This document shows, piece by piece, positions 1 through 8,350 of a DNA stretch of 64,000 bases; position 1 is the stretch's first letter; the number at the start of each line of letters is the position of its first letter. Source of the stretch: a bacterium (lineage in GTDB: Bacteria > Electryoneota > B3-LCP); assembly GCA_026394195.1 (NCBI GenBank), contig JAPKYS010000013.1, positions 1 through 64,000 on the forward strand, given 5' to 3'. The notes below the pieces were generated by a model. The model ran no database searches, was not told where the DNA came from, and was given only the letters and a program-made list of their open reading frames with translations. The position numbers and the translations under genes are program-made.

Positions 1-159
1 GGCTTGATCTGGACAGTAATCGCGAAAATTGGAATTCACTGGTTTATCCTCTTGATTCTCTTAAGGATAATATACGAATTCCGAGTCTCATCTGCAAATA
101 ATAATGTGTATAATTATTCTAGTTGTCGGACAGATACTTCAGGGCGGGGCGAGGGCTGA
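1..159 (+). CDS. Possible C-terminal end of a membrane protein (5' partial)
   Basis: Frame 1 is open from the first base to a TGA at 157-159. The translation has a hydrophobic run (about residues 11-23, rich in Ile, Leu, Trp and Phe) followed by a polar tail, as in the end of a membrane protein. The last residues run into a GC-rich stretch directly before a palindromic repeat, so the natural stop may have been displaced. No family is recognisable and the start lies outside the window; chance openness over 53 codons cannot be excluded. Confidence 0.3.
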   Translation, partial: GLIWTVIAKIGIHWFILLILLRIIYEFRVSSANNNVYNYSSCRTDTSGRGEG

Positions 160-187
160 TGGGGAGGTCAGGCATTCCTGCCTGACT
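160..187. repeat. Dispersed palindromic repeat, copy 1
   Basis: Bases 167-186 read GTCAGGCATTCCTGCCTGAC, a perfect 8-bp stem with a TTCC loop, preceded by TGGGGAG. A second copy at 41081-41108 differs at two bases that pair with each other in the stem (G-C here, A-T there). This looks like an intergenic REP-type family. Confidence 0.7.
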
Positions 188-191
188 GGAG

Positions 192-257
192 GGACACGCT
201 CCGTCGTGTCCTTAAAACGGCGTTGATTGTAAAAGAGGACGGGACGGAGCCCGTCCC
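192..257. repeat. Two further hairpins in the repeat cluster
   Basis: 192-211 folds as GGACACG / CGTGTCC around a 6-base loop. 241-257 folds as GGGACGG-AGC-CCGTCCC. Both stems are perfect and lie within 60 bases of the first palindrome. There is no T-run after either, so they are more likely mobile palindromes than terminators. Confidence 0.5.
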
Positions 258-617
258 TCCAGAAATTGCCAGAAAATAGCAGTCATTACGAGTCCACTGG
301 ACGAAGCAATCCCGTATTTTGGTCGGTGGCCCAGCCAGCTTGATGGCTGGGGCAAGCGTAAAGGACTCCCAAAACCGGGTCATCGAGCTGACCAGGTATA
401 TTATAAAACCTTTAATATAAATCCGGCTAACGAGTTAGCCGGGCCACCCAGCCTCAGAGTTGTAGATTTCCTCAAAGAATTCAGCGATAACAGGTATACC
501 CAAAGAATTACCATTGAGACAGGATCAGGTGACACACTCAAGACAATTCCGAAGGTATATACTCGTAATTTTATGACTGATCAATCCAGCTGGACTCCCT
601 GGATGGAGGCACATTGA
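216..617 (+). pseudogene. Decayed gene fragment with embedded palindromes
   Basis: One frame is open from 216 to a TGA at 615-617 without a plausible start. The last ~53 codons (from 459) read like real protein: a stretch with VVDFLKEFSDNRYTQR, a Thr/Gly-rich turn, then a Trp-containing C-terminus ending MEAH. Upstream, the frame runs through the palindromes at 241-257 and 425-440 (GGCTAAC-GA-GTTAGCC) and through Pro/Gly-rich sequence unlike a folded domain. I read this as the 3' end of a gene broken or padded by palindromic repeats. The family is not recognised, and openness by chance remains possible. Confidence 0.35.
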
Positions 618-760
618 AATAAAGTGGGCAGGTTGACCACTTCACATTGCGGATCGACTGATCCGGTCATTTCTTCGACTCTTTCTCCCTTCCACTTTCC
701 CCCTCAGAGGCTTTTCTCGCCAAATTGACCGCCTGATCTTTAAATAATCGCAAAAAATCC

Positions 761-789
761 TTGTATTTCAGTGCTTTTTATTCTATCTT
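761..789 (+). promoter_or_regulatory. Candidate promoter for glgC
   Basis: TTGTAT at 761-766 and TATCTT at 784-789 are separated by 17 bases. The expected start point near 796 leaves a leader of about 55 bases before the TTG start of glgC. The spacing matches the other promoters called in this window. Confidence 0.45.
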
Positions 790-853
790 CTCAGACATAA
801 GGAAAAGAATCCTCGAGCAGGTCTGATACATAACTTACTGATTATAAAATACT

Positions 854-2080
854 TTGGCTCATCACAAGAAACTCCTCACCCTGATCATGGCGGGCGGCAG
901 AGGCGAGCGCCTCTACCCACTGACCAAGAACCGCGCCAAACCCTCCGTCAGTTTCGGCGGCAATTACCGCATCATTGATTTTACTCTTTCTAATTGCTTC
1001 AACTCGGGGCTGCGCGCCATCTACCTGCTGACGCAGTACCGTTCCATGACGCTGGACCGTCACATCCATCTGGCCTGGAACCTGTTCCGTTCCGAGTTAG
1101 GCGAATTCATCGAATCGGTGCCGCCGCAGCATCTGATTGCCAACAAGTGGTACGAAGGCACGGCGGATTCGGTCTATCAGAACATTCACTTGCTGGAAAG
1201 CTATCGCCCCGATCACGTGTTGATCCTCTCCGGTGACCACATCTACAAGATGAATTATGAGCCGATGATCAAGTTTCACCTGGACAATCAGGCTCATCTA
1301 ACGGTGGCGTCCGTAGACGTCCCCATCGAACAGTCGCCGCGCTTCGGCGTGCTGGTCATGGACAAGGAGCGACGTATCATCGGCTTTGAAGAGAAGCCGG
1401 ATCGAGGCCAAACTCACCCTGACGATCCCAGCAAAATTCTGATCAACATGGGCGTGTACGTCTTCGAGACGACCACCTTGGTCAAGGAATTGATCGATGA
1501 CTATAAGCGCGACAGCCACCACGATTTCGGCCATGACGTCATTCCGCAGATGGTCGCCAAGGGACTGAGAGTCTTCGGTTACGAGTTCGTCGATGAAAAC
1601 CGCAAGGAATCGAAATACTGGCGCGATGTGGGGGATCTGGATTCCTTCTACGATTCCAACATCGATCTGGTGAACGTTTCTCCGGAATTCAATCTCTACG
1701 ATGAAGATTGGCCCATCCACACCTACCGGGTGCAGGGACCTCCGGCCAAGACCATCAACGAGACCGAACAGAGACGCGGGACTGCCGTCAATTCACTGCT
1801 TTCCACAGGTGCGATCATCAGCGGCGCCACGGTGGAACAGTCCATTCTCTCACCGCACGTGCGCGTCGGGGGTGGTTCTTTTGTCAGCGAATCCGTATTG
1901 ATGCCTGGGGTACGCATTGCTGAAGGGTGCCGTATCAGCCGCGCCATCCTTGATGAAAACGTGGAAATCCCTCCCGGAACTGAGATTGGTTTCAACCATG
2001 ATCGTGACGCCAAGTACTTCCAGATATCACCGAGTGGAATTGTGGTCATCCCCACTGGATTCGCATTCAACCATAACTAA
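854..2080 (+). CDS. glgC: Glucose-1-phosphate adenylyltransferase
   Basis: 408 aa, the usual length for GlgC. It would make ADP-glucose from glucose-1-phosphate and ATP, the committed step of bacterial glycogen synthesis. The N-terminal nucleotidyltransferase motif is clear (LIMAGGRGERLYPLT, then KPSVSFGG and the IDFTLSN segment), with the sugar-binding region WYEGTADSVYQN and GDHIYKM. The C-terminal part has the hexapeptide-repeat beta-helix pattern (GAIISGATVEQSILSPHV and following). The start used is TTG at 854; no strong ribosome-binding site is visible. It stands alone, with no glgA or glgB nearby, which is common. Family assignment is secure; allosteric behaviour cannot be read from the sequence. 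Confidence 0.95.
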   Translation: MAHHKKLLTLIMAGGRGERLYPLTKNRAKPSVSFGGNYRIIDFTLSNCFNSGLRAIYLLTQYRSMTLDRHIHLAWNLFRSELGEFIESVPPQHLIANKWYEGTADSVYQNIHLLESYRPDHVLILSGDHIYKMNYEPMIKFHLDNQAHLTVASVDVPIEQSPRFGVLVMDKERRIIGFEEKPDRGQTHPDDPSKILINMGVYVFETTTLVKELIDDYKRDSHHDFGHDVIPQMVAKGLRVFGYEFVDENRKESKYWRDVGDLDSFYDSNIDLVNVSPEFNLYDEDWPIHTYRVQGPPAKTINETEQRRGTAVNSLLSTGAIISGATVEQSILSPHVRVGGGSFVSESVLMPGVRIAEGCRISRAILDENVEIPPGTEIGFNHDRDAKYFQISPSGIVVIPTGFAFNHN

Positions 2081-2095
2081 CTCCAATATCCGTGT

Positions 2096-2314
2096 ATGCG
2101 TGACCGTCTGACCTCCTTGAAGTTCTTCCGCAACATACGCAATTTACTGGTATGCCTGTTCATCATCTTCATGGCAGAATCCATTTTTCTGTTCTTCAAC
2201 GTCTTCGTCTGGAAACACCATTTCATCGTTTCTGCTGGCCTGTTTCTCATCGCCGCCATTCTCTCAGGGTATCTGGCTTACTACTACCACGGACGTTTCC
2301 ACAGCCATGAGTAG
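2096..2314 (+). CDS. Small two-helix membrane protein, unknown function
   Basis: 72 aa, starting 15 bases after glgC stops. Two hydrophobic segments are visible, about residues 18-36 (LVCLFIIFMAESIFLFF) and 44-62 (IVSAGLFLIAAILSGYLAYY), with a basic N-terminus (RDRLTSLKFFRNIR) that predicts a cytoplasmic start. The C-terminus is His-rich (YYYHGRFHSHE). No family recognised. Close spacing suggests co-transcription with glgC but does not show a shared role. Confidence 0.6.
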   Translation: MRDRLTSLKFFRNIRNLLVCLFIIFMAESIFLFFNVFVWKHHFIVSAGLFLIAAILSGYLAYYYHGRFHSHE

Positions 2315-2383
2315 AGTCAGCAGCATTGCTTGAACCTCTGCCTCAAATTCGTCTCTCGCTTACCGTACCTCTGGATTTTTCAC

Positions 2384-2412
2384 TTGAATTGGGTCATGAC
2401 TTTGCGTATATT
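2384..2412 (+). promoter_or_regulatory. Candidate promoter for rtcB
   Basis: TTGAAT at 2384-2389 and TATATT at 2407-2412 with a 17-base spacer, about 60 bases before the rtcB start. The -10 hexamer is the same as upstream of yceD, rplU, the Zorya-like operon and the porV-like gene. Confidence 0.6.
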
Positions 2413-2473
2413 GCAGTTTTGATCCGGTTCGGACGTCAACCACCTGCCACCGTCGGTAATCTGCAGGAAGCGC

Positions 2474-3640
2474 ATGATCGTTCTGTTCGACAAAAAACAG
2501 CAGCGGATTCCTCTGAAGATCTGGACTGAAACCCTTGATCAGATCGATGGAGAGGCGCTCAAGCAGGCGATCAACCTGACGAAACTGCCCTTCGCCTACA
2601 AGCAGGTCGCTCTGATGCCGGACGTGCACACCGGCTACGGCATGCCCATCGGCGGAGTGCTGGCGGCGGAAGAGACAATCATTCCTTACGCTGTCGGGAT
2701 GGATATCGGCTGCGGGATGCACGCAGCGTTAACGTCATATACCGCGGATCAATTTCCACAGGAGCGGGTGCGATCGGTCCTGCACAAAATTAAAGCAGCT
2801 ATTCCTTTGGGATTCCAATGGCATCAACAAGTGCAAAAAGGGGAAGTACTGGACCGGATGCCACTGCATTTGCCCCTCTTTCAAGAGGAAGAGAAGCGGG
2901 TGCGGAAGCAATTGGGGACGCTCGGCGGCGGTAACCACTTCATCGAACTGCAGAAGGATCCGCAAAATCGCATCTGGGTGATGATCCATTCGGGCAGCCG
3001 CAATATCGGCAAGCAAACCGCGGAGTTTTTTCACAAGCGAGCCAAAGAGGTCACTCATAAGCTGCGCACCGAACTGCCGACTTCCGAACTCTCATTTCTC
3101 CCCCTGGAAACTCAGGCAGGACAGGATTATTTGGATGCCATGAACTGGTGTTTGGATTTCGCACGGGAAAATCGTCAGTGCATGATGGATTCAGTTATGG
3201 AAATCCTCGAGAGTACACCGTTGCAAGAGCTGGACATCCATCACAACTACGCCGCGCGGGAAAAGCACTTTGGACGGCAGGTCTGGATCCACCGTAAAGG
3301 AGCCACTCTGGCGGCGGATGGTGAATTAGGTATCATCCCGGGTTCGATGGGCAGTTCCTCCTATATCGTGCGCGGCAAGGGGAACCCGGAATCGTTCTTA
3401 TCCTGCTCGCATGGAGCCGGTCGCAGGATGGGGCGTCGTGAAGCCAGCCGTAAATTCGGGATTGATCAGGTTCTGGCTGGATTAAAACAGCACGGCATTG
3501 AAATCGCTGCAGCAAGTTTGAAAGATCTTCCTGAAGAAGCCACCGATGCTTACAAGGATATCAATACGGTGATGAAGCAGCAGGCAGATCTCGTGGAAAT
3601 CGAAATCAAACTGACTCCGCTGGGAGTCGTCAAAGGGTGA
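2474..3640 (+). CDS. rtcB: RNA-splicing ligase RtcB family protein
   Basis: 388 aa. RtcB joins RNA 2',3'-cyclic phosphate or 3'-phosphate ends to 5'-OH ends using GTP and Mn2+. Visible signatures: MPDVHTGYGMPIGGV, then GMDIGCGMHA carrying the metal-binding Cys, GGGNHFIE, a HHNYA segment, and SCSHGAGR near the C-terminus, where family members form the histidine-GMP adduct. Length is short of the ~480 aa of canonical RtcB, as in the shorter RtcB2-type paralogues. A start preceded by GCAGGAAG fits a ribosome-binding site. No archease or rtcA is adjacent. The likely role is RNA repair rather than tRNA splicing, by inference only. Confidence 0.9.
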   Translation: MIVLFDKKQQRIPLKIWTETLDQIDGEALKQAINLTKLPFAYKQVALMPDVHTGYGMPIGGVLAAEETIIPYAVGMDIGCGMHAALTSYTADQFPQERVRSVLHKIKAAIPLGFQWHQQVQKGEVLDRMPLHLPLFQEEEKRVRKQLGTLGGGNHFIELQKDPQNRIWVMIHSGSRNIGKQTAEFFHKRAKEVTHKLRTELPTSELSFLPLETQAGQDYLDAMNWCLDFARENRQCMMDSVMEILESTPLQELDIHHNYAAREKHFGRQVWIHRKGATLAADGELGIIPGSMGSSSYIVRGKGNPESFLSCSHGAGRRMGRREASRKFGIDQVLAGLKQHGIEIAAASLKDLPEEATDAYKDINTVMKQQADLVEIEIKLTPLGVVKG

Positions 3641-3850
3641 TAGGGGTGGAGAAGTCCATCTTTATCCATTATTGAATCGCCTGCATAGTCAATTCATCAA
3701 CTGCAGCGTCATCATTAGACTTTTTATGAGAACCAGGTAGTCGGCGAAGCGGCGGCTAATTTTATGATCGAGAACCATTTGTGTAAAAAACAATAAGATA
3801 CCTAAAACGTTGGGAACGCTTGCTTATCCCAGAACTTCAACAGAAAAATT

Positions 3851-4840
3851 ATGATGAGCCATAAGTGTAAAGTGGGCGTGTTGGGTGTGGGGCATTTAGG
3901 GAGCATCCATGCAAAACTGCTGAAAGAGGTTGAAGTCGCCGATTTAATAGGTGTTTTCGATACCGACGGCGCACGCGCCAAAGTCCTGTCTGAAGAATTG
4001 GCCGTTCGCGCTTTCCCGAGTCCTGAAGCTCTGCTCAGAGAAGTTAATGCTGTTGTGATCGCAGCATCGACCAAAGCGCATTATGACCTGGCTCTGCAGG
4101 CTATCGAAGCCGGAGTTCATCCCTTTATCGAAAAACCGCTGGCGGATACAGCAGCTCGCGCCAGAGACGTCGTGCAGAGATGCGAAAAGGCAGGATTAAA
4201 GCTGGGCGTTGGTCATATCGAACGCTTCAATAGGGCGGTCCGCGCTCTGGAAGGGATGATCATCGCGCCCCGATTCATAGAAGCTCACCGGCTGGCGGCA
4301 TTCACACTGCGAGGCGCAGACGTAGCGGTCATACACGACTTGATGATCCACGATTTGGATCTGATCCTGCACTGGGTGAAAGCGCCGGTGAAAAGATTGG
4401 ATGCTTCCGGGGTGGCGGTGATATCCGATACTCCTGATATCGCCAATGCTCGCATTGCTTTCGAAAACGGCTGCGTTGCCAACGTGACAGCCAGCCGCAT
4501 CTCGAGGCACAAAATGCGGAAGATGCGTCTTTTCCAGAACGACGCCTACCTTAGTCTGGATTTTTCCGAAGGTAAAACCGAGATCTACCGCCTGGCAGAA
4601 CCCGGAGAAGGCGGCCATCTGGCTTTGGAACTGGGACAAATTGAAAAGGGAAAGCAGCCCCGTAAAATTCTCTATCAACAACCGGTGGCTCCGGAAGCAA
4701 ATGCGCTAAAAATGGAGCTCGAATTATATCTCCAAGCCATCTTGGAAGATAAACCGGTTCCCGTTTCAGGTGAAGACGGCGTCAGGGCTTTGGAATTAGC
4801 TGAAGAAGTCCTTCGCCAGATAGAGCTGGCAGGCTGGTAG
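3851..4840 (+). CDS. Gfo/Idh/MocA-family oxidoreductase, possible UDP-GlcNAc 3-dehydrogenase (GnnA-like)
   Basis: 329 aa. The N-terminus has a Rossmann signature (VGVLGVGHLGSIHAKLL), followed by the family's EKP motif (FIEKPLA) and a C-terminal substrate domain with a DLMIHDLDLILHW stretch matching the conserved catalytic-region pattern of the family. The gene opens a run with lpxB, a DUF374 acyltransferase and lpxK. In bacteria with amide-linked lipid A (for example Leptospira and Acidithiobacillus) GnnA oxidises UDP-GlcNAc before GnnB transamination, so a lipid A role is a reasonable inference here. No GnnB-like aminotransferase is in the window, so the substrate is unproven. ATG at 3851 or 3854 could be the start. 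Confidence 0.8.
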   Translation: MMSHKCKVGVLGVGHLGSIHAKLLKEVEVADLIGVFDTDGARAKVLSEELAVRAFPSPEALLREVNAVVIAASTKAHYDLALQAIEAGVHPFIEKPLADTAARARDVVQRCEKAGLKLGVGHIERFNRAVRALEGMIIAPRFIEAHRLAAFTLRGADVAVIHDLMIHDLDLILHWVKAPVKRLDASGVAVISDTPDIANARIAFENGCVANVTASRISRHKMRKMRLFQNDAYLSLDFSEGKTEIYRLAEPGEGGHLALELGQIEKGKQPRKILYQQPVAPEANALKMELELYLQAILEDKPVPVSGEDGVRALELAEEVLRQIELAGW

Positions 4841-4877
4841 ATCTTCAAATTCAAGAAACAAAGAATTCTCGCAGCTT

Positions 4878-5450
4878 ATGGACATCCGCAAATTTTTCTT
4901 TAAGTTTCGCAGTTATACGCCTGTACCGCTGCTGATATTGCTGCTGATTTCATCCCAGCCGGCCCTGATACCGTTTCTCTCCGGCCTGGGATTGATGATC
5001 CTGGGTGAAGCGTTTCGGTTATGGGCGGTGGCGCACGCTGGAGGCGCAACTCGCACCCGCGACGTCGGAGCTCCTGAACTGGTGACGTCAGGGCCATTTG
5101 CTCGTACCCGCAATCCACTCTACCTTGCCAATACCCTGATTTATCTCGGAGTCGTCTGCCTTGCAGGAGGGCACATGCTGTGGCTGGGCATCTGTCTGGC
5201 CTTTTCCATTTTGCAGTACAGCCTGATTGTATCCCTGGAAGAACAGACGCTGATCGGTTTGTACGGTCCGGATTACGATTTTTACCGTAAGCGGGTACCG
5301 CGCTGGGCCATCAGGATGACCCGGTGGAGTTGGAGTATCCCCAGAAAAGCGGACTGGAAAGGTTCCTGGAGAAATGAGAATAGCACCCAGTTGAACCTGC
5401 TGATTTCCACCTTGGTATTTGCACTTATATGGTATTTTCATACAAGATGA
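4878..5450 (+). CDS. Isoprenylcysteine carboxyl methyltransferase-like membrane protein
   Basis: 190 aa with four to five hydrophobic segments. The stretch TSGPFARTRNPLYLANTL and the later LIGLYGPDYDFYRKRVPRW are the two signatures of the ICMT/PEMT membrane methyltransferase superfamily, where they form the S-adenosylmethionine pocket. Bacterial members of this type act on lipids or small molecules rather than prenylated proteins; the substrate here is unknown. The stop overlaps the lpxB start as ATGA, so it is translationally coupled to lipid A synthesis genes, which suggests an envelope substrate. Confidence 0.75.
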   Translation: MDIRKFFFKFRSYTPVPLLILLLISSQPALIPFLSGLGLMILGEAFRLWAVAHAGGATRTRDVGAPELVTSGPFARTRNPLYLANTLIYLGVVCLAGGHMLWLGICLAFSILQYSLIVSLEEQTLIGLYGPDYDFYRKRVPRWAIRMTRWSWSIPRKADWKGSWRNENSTQLNLLISTLVFALIWYFHTR

Positions 5451-6631
5451 CCGGCACGAAATTCCAGCAAATCATGATTATCGCCGGTGAAGTATCCGGC
5501 GATTTACACGCTTCCGGTTTGATCAGAGAATTCAACCTGCTGAGAGGAGATTGCCATTTCTTCGGCGTCGGGGGAGACCTCATGGCTGATGCAGGCTGCG
5601 AAAACCTGTATTCGGTACGAGAGGTGGCTTTTCTTGGTTTCGTCGAAGTCATCCGCCATCTCCCCTTCATCAGAAAAATGATGAATACTCTGGTGGCGGC
5701 ATGTTTGAAACGACGCCCTCAGGTATTAGTCCTGGTTGATTATCCGGGATTCAATCTCCGTTTCGCCGCAAGATTACGCAAATATCCAGAACTAAAAAAC
5801 CTTCCGATTCTCTATTACGTCAGCCCGCAAGTCTGGGCCTGGCACTCCTCCCGAATCCCGCAAATCGCCCGTCTGGTCAATCGCATGGCAGTCATCTTTG
5901 ATTTTGAAGCGCCGTTGTATGAATCTGTTGGTCTGCGAACTGACTTTGTAGGGCATCCCTTGTTGGATAATTTGGTTATTCGCAAGGAGAAGGAGGCTTT
6001 TCGACAGGAATTTTCCATCAAACGACATGAGTTATTAATAGCTCTGTTGCCGGGAAGTCGAAAACAGGAGGTTTCGAATCTCCTGCCAATTTTTCTACAG
6101 GCTTACGAGCTGCTGAAATTGCGTTTTCCAAACCTGCACGCCATGGTAGGTGGGGCTTCGGCGCTTTCGCCTGAATTTTATACAGATATTATGGATCGGG
6201 TTGGTTATAGGGATGACAGAGTACGAATTCTCAGTGGACAGACGTATGATCTGGTCAACGCCGCCGATCTGGCGCTGGTTGCTTCGGGGACTGCCACTCT
6301 GGAAACTGCCATCATCGGGACGCCCTTGATTATGGCCTACAAAATGTCGCCGCTGAGTTTTCAACTGGCCAAGCATCTGGTCAAAATTCCGAATGTCGCT
6401 CTGGTAAACATTGTTGCTGGAAAGCAAATCGTGCCGGAGTGTCTCCAGCGTGATGCGGTGCCCGATAAATTAGCAGATGAAGCAGCAACCCTCCTCACCG
6501 ATCCAGTGAGACGTAAAGAAATGATCGCCGAGTTAGCGATCGTCAAGCAGAAACTGGGCGCTCCGGGTGCTTCGAAGCGGGTTGCCGCAATCCTGCAGGA
6601 GATGATCGGCGGAGGAACGGATGCCCTCTAA
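5447..6631 (+). CDS. lpxB: Lipid-A-disaccharide synthase
   Basis: 394 aa from the ATG at 5447, which overlaps the upstream stop (ATGA); an ATG at 5429 is in frame but would overlap by 22 bases. LpxB condenses UDP-diacylglucosamine with lipid X to form the tetraacyl disaccharide. Signatures: IIAGEVSGDLHAS at the N-terminus, LVDYPGFNLRFA, YYVSPQVWAWHSSR, LLPGSRKQEV and ASGTATLETA. These are the standard conserved blocks of the family, in order. Its presence with lpxK shows a lipopolysaccharide-type outer membrane. It overlaps the following acyltransferase gene by 11 bases. Confidence 0.97.
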   Translation: MTGTKFQQIMIIAGEVSGDLHASGLIREFNLLRGDCHFFGVGGDLMADAGCENLYSVREVAFLGFVEVIRHLPFIRKMMNTLVAACLKRRPQVLVLVDYPGFNLRFAARLRKYPELKNLPILYYVSPQVWAWHSSRIPQIARLVNRMAVIFDFEAPLYESVGLRTDFVGHPLLDNLVIRKEKEAFRQEFSIKRHELLIALLPGSRKQEVSNLLPIFLQAYELLKLRFPNLHAMVGGASALSPEFYTDIMDRVGYRDDRVRILSGQTYDLVNAADLALVASGTATLETAIIGTPLIMAYKMSPLSFQLAKHLVKIPNVALVNIVAGKQIVPECLQRDAVPDKLADEAATLLTDPVRRKEMIAELAIVKQKLGAPGASKRVAAILQEMIGGGTDAL

Positions 6632-7295
6632 ACTGAAGCAGCGGTTGGTTGACCTGCTGATTTTTTTAGGACCCTGGCTGATTCGACTGATCTGTTTTAC
6701 ATTGCGCATTCGCAAGGTTAACTTTGAGCCGACGCTCAGATTAATACAAGACCGAAAATCCATCCTTTATTGTCTCTGGCATGGGCGCATGTTCGTGCCG
6801 ATCTTCCTGCACCGCCGTCAGGGCGTCGTGGTCATGATCAGCAGGCATGCCGATGGCGAAATGATTGCCAGGATCGTTACCAGGCTGGGGTATAGAACGG
6901 TGCGTGGATCGTCGAAGAAGGGCGGTCGGGAGGCGTTTTACGATCTGTTGGCTCATCTAAAAGCTGGTGACTGCGGATGTATGCTCCCTGATGGTCCCAC
7001 AGGACCGCGCCACTATTTTAAACCCGGAACGCTGCTCCTGGCGCAACAATCGGACGCACATTTTGTCGCCACGACTTTTGCTGCCCGGTCATGTTGGCGC
7101 TTTAAAAGCTGGGATAAATTCGTGCTGCCCAAACCCTTTGCCCGCTGCGTTGTGGTCTACAGCGACCCCATTGAAGTTCCGCAGGTTCTTAGTGATGAGG
7201 ATGCGGAGGATTGGCGTCTTAAGTTGGAGACCCTGATGATCGACCAGGTTGCTCAGGCTGAACGCGAAATAGGTGGGACCGGTGCTGATGTCTGA
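6621..7295 (+). CDS. DUF374-family lysophospholipid acyltransferase-like protein
   Basis: 224 aa. An N-terminal hydrophobic stretch (LLIFLGPWLIRLICFTLRI) is followed by an acyltransferase-like core: LWHGRMFVPIF, where the His likely corresponds to the catalytic position, then MISRHADGEMIARI, RGSSKKGGREAF and MLPDGPTGPRHYFKPG. These are the typical DUF374 blocks. The gene overlaps both lpxB and lpxK and is a good candidate for a late lipid A or lipoprotein acyl transfer step; a Kdo transferase or LpxL-type enzyme is not otherwise seen in the window. Substrate not established. Confidence 0.85.
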   Translation: MPSKLKQRLVDLLIFLGPWLIRLICFTLRIRKVNFEPTLRLIQDRKSILYCLWHGRMFVPIFLHRRQGVVVMISRHADGEMIARIVTRLGYRTVRGSSKKGGREAFYDLLAHLKAGDCGCMLPDGPTGPRHYFKPGTLLLAQQSDAHFVATTFAARSCWRFKSWDKFVLPKPFARCVVVYSDPIEVPQVLSDEDAEDWRLKLETLMIDQVAQAEREIGGTGADV

Positions 7296-8346
7296 AAAAC
7301 TCTGGTGCAGCCTCGCCCCCTTGTTACTCCCTCCTTCCTGGCTCTATCGAGCCGGTATCTACCTTCGGAATCTTGCCTACAGCAGCGGTTATGCCAGAAT
7401 CACCCGGTTGCCTGTCCCGGTCATTTCGGTGGGAAATCTCTCCGCCGGAGGAACCGGTAAAACGCCTGTTACCCTCTCGCTCGCAAATATTTTACAGAGT
7501 GAACCCTACCAGGCAGTCCCGGCGATCGTATCACGCGGCTATCACCGTAAATCATCCGGATATCAGTTGGTCAGTTCCGGGGATGGTCCCTTGATCGACC
7601 AGCTGCAATCCGGCGATGAACCGCAGATCTACGCCAATCGACTCAAACATATTCCGGTTGCAGTTGATGAGAACCGGGTGCGCGCCGGTCAAACCATCCT
7701 GAGACATTTCTCGCTGTCAACCATCGTTCTGGATGACGCCTTTCAACACCGTCGGCTCCACCGGGATCTCGATATCGTGCTCGTCGACAGCGATAATAGC
7801 CTCTATACCGAACGATTGCTGCCTGCTGGATACCTGCGTGAACCGATAACTTCACTCCATCGAGCCGACTTGATCGTGGTTACGCGATTTGATGCCAACA
7901 ACGCCGGCAAAAACTCACTCTTCGAATCTCTTTCACATCAGTTCGGCGCGGAAAAGATGCTGACCTGCAGGACCAGAACCAGCCGGTGTTACCACCTGCG
8001 GGATTTGAAATTGATGACATTGGAAAACCTATCCAAGCTAGTCCTGCTGCCTTTTTGCGGTCTCGCACGTCCTGAAGGGTTTCTAAATAGTGTGCGGCAA
8101 CTGGGTTGCCAGGCTCCCTGCTTGATCCGTTTTCCGGATCACCATCAATATCACGTTCGAGACGTCCAGCGGTTGGCGGAAGCCTACACCAAATCCGGAG
8201 TGGATTACCTGATCACGACTGAAAAAGATGCAGTCAAGCTGGGTGGGCTATTTCAGGCGCTGCCGATCCTGGTTTTGGAAATTGATATCGAGTGGCTCAG
8301 CGGAATGGAAAACCTGCACCGAGAATTATCCAGAATTTTTGATTGA
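7288..8346 (+). CDS. lpxK: Tetraacyldisaccharide 4'-kinase
   Basis: 352 aa from ATG 7288; a GTG at 7273 is in frame and possible. LpxK phosphorylates the 4' position of the lipid A disaccharide at the inner membrane. The Walker A region is clear (ISVGNLSAGGTGKTP), followed by SRGYHRKSSGYQ, VDENRVRAGQ and the VLDDAFQHRRLHRDLDIVLVD block, all family hallmarks, and TTEKDAVKL near the C-terminus. It overlaps the upstream acyltransferase by 8 bases and ends 4 bases before the next gene. Confidence 0.96.
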   Translation: MSEKLWCSLAPLLLPPSWLYRAGIYLRNLAYSSGYARITRLPVPVISVGNLSAGGTGKTPVTLSLANILQSEPYQAVPAIVSRGYHRKSSGYQLVSSGDGPLIDQLQSGDEPQIYANRLKHIPVAVDENRVRAGQTILRHFSLSTIVLDDAFQHRRLHRDLDIVLVDSDNSLYTERLLPAGYLREPITSLHRADLIVVTRFDANNAGKNSLFESLSHQFGAEKMLTCRTRTSRCYHLRDLKLMTLENLSKLVLLPFCGLARPEGFLNSVRQLGCQAPCLIRFPDHHQYHVRDVQRLAEAYTKSGVDYLITTEKDAVKLGGLFQALPILVLEIDIEWLSGMENLHRELSRIFD

Positions 8347-8350
8347 TCCC

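Noticed and set aside
168..383. Minus-strand 71-codon frame
   Set aside because: It runs through three palindromic repeats, has no family character, and competes with the plus-strand fragment that looks more protein-like.
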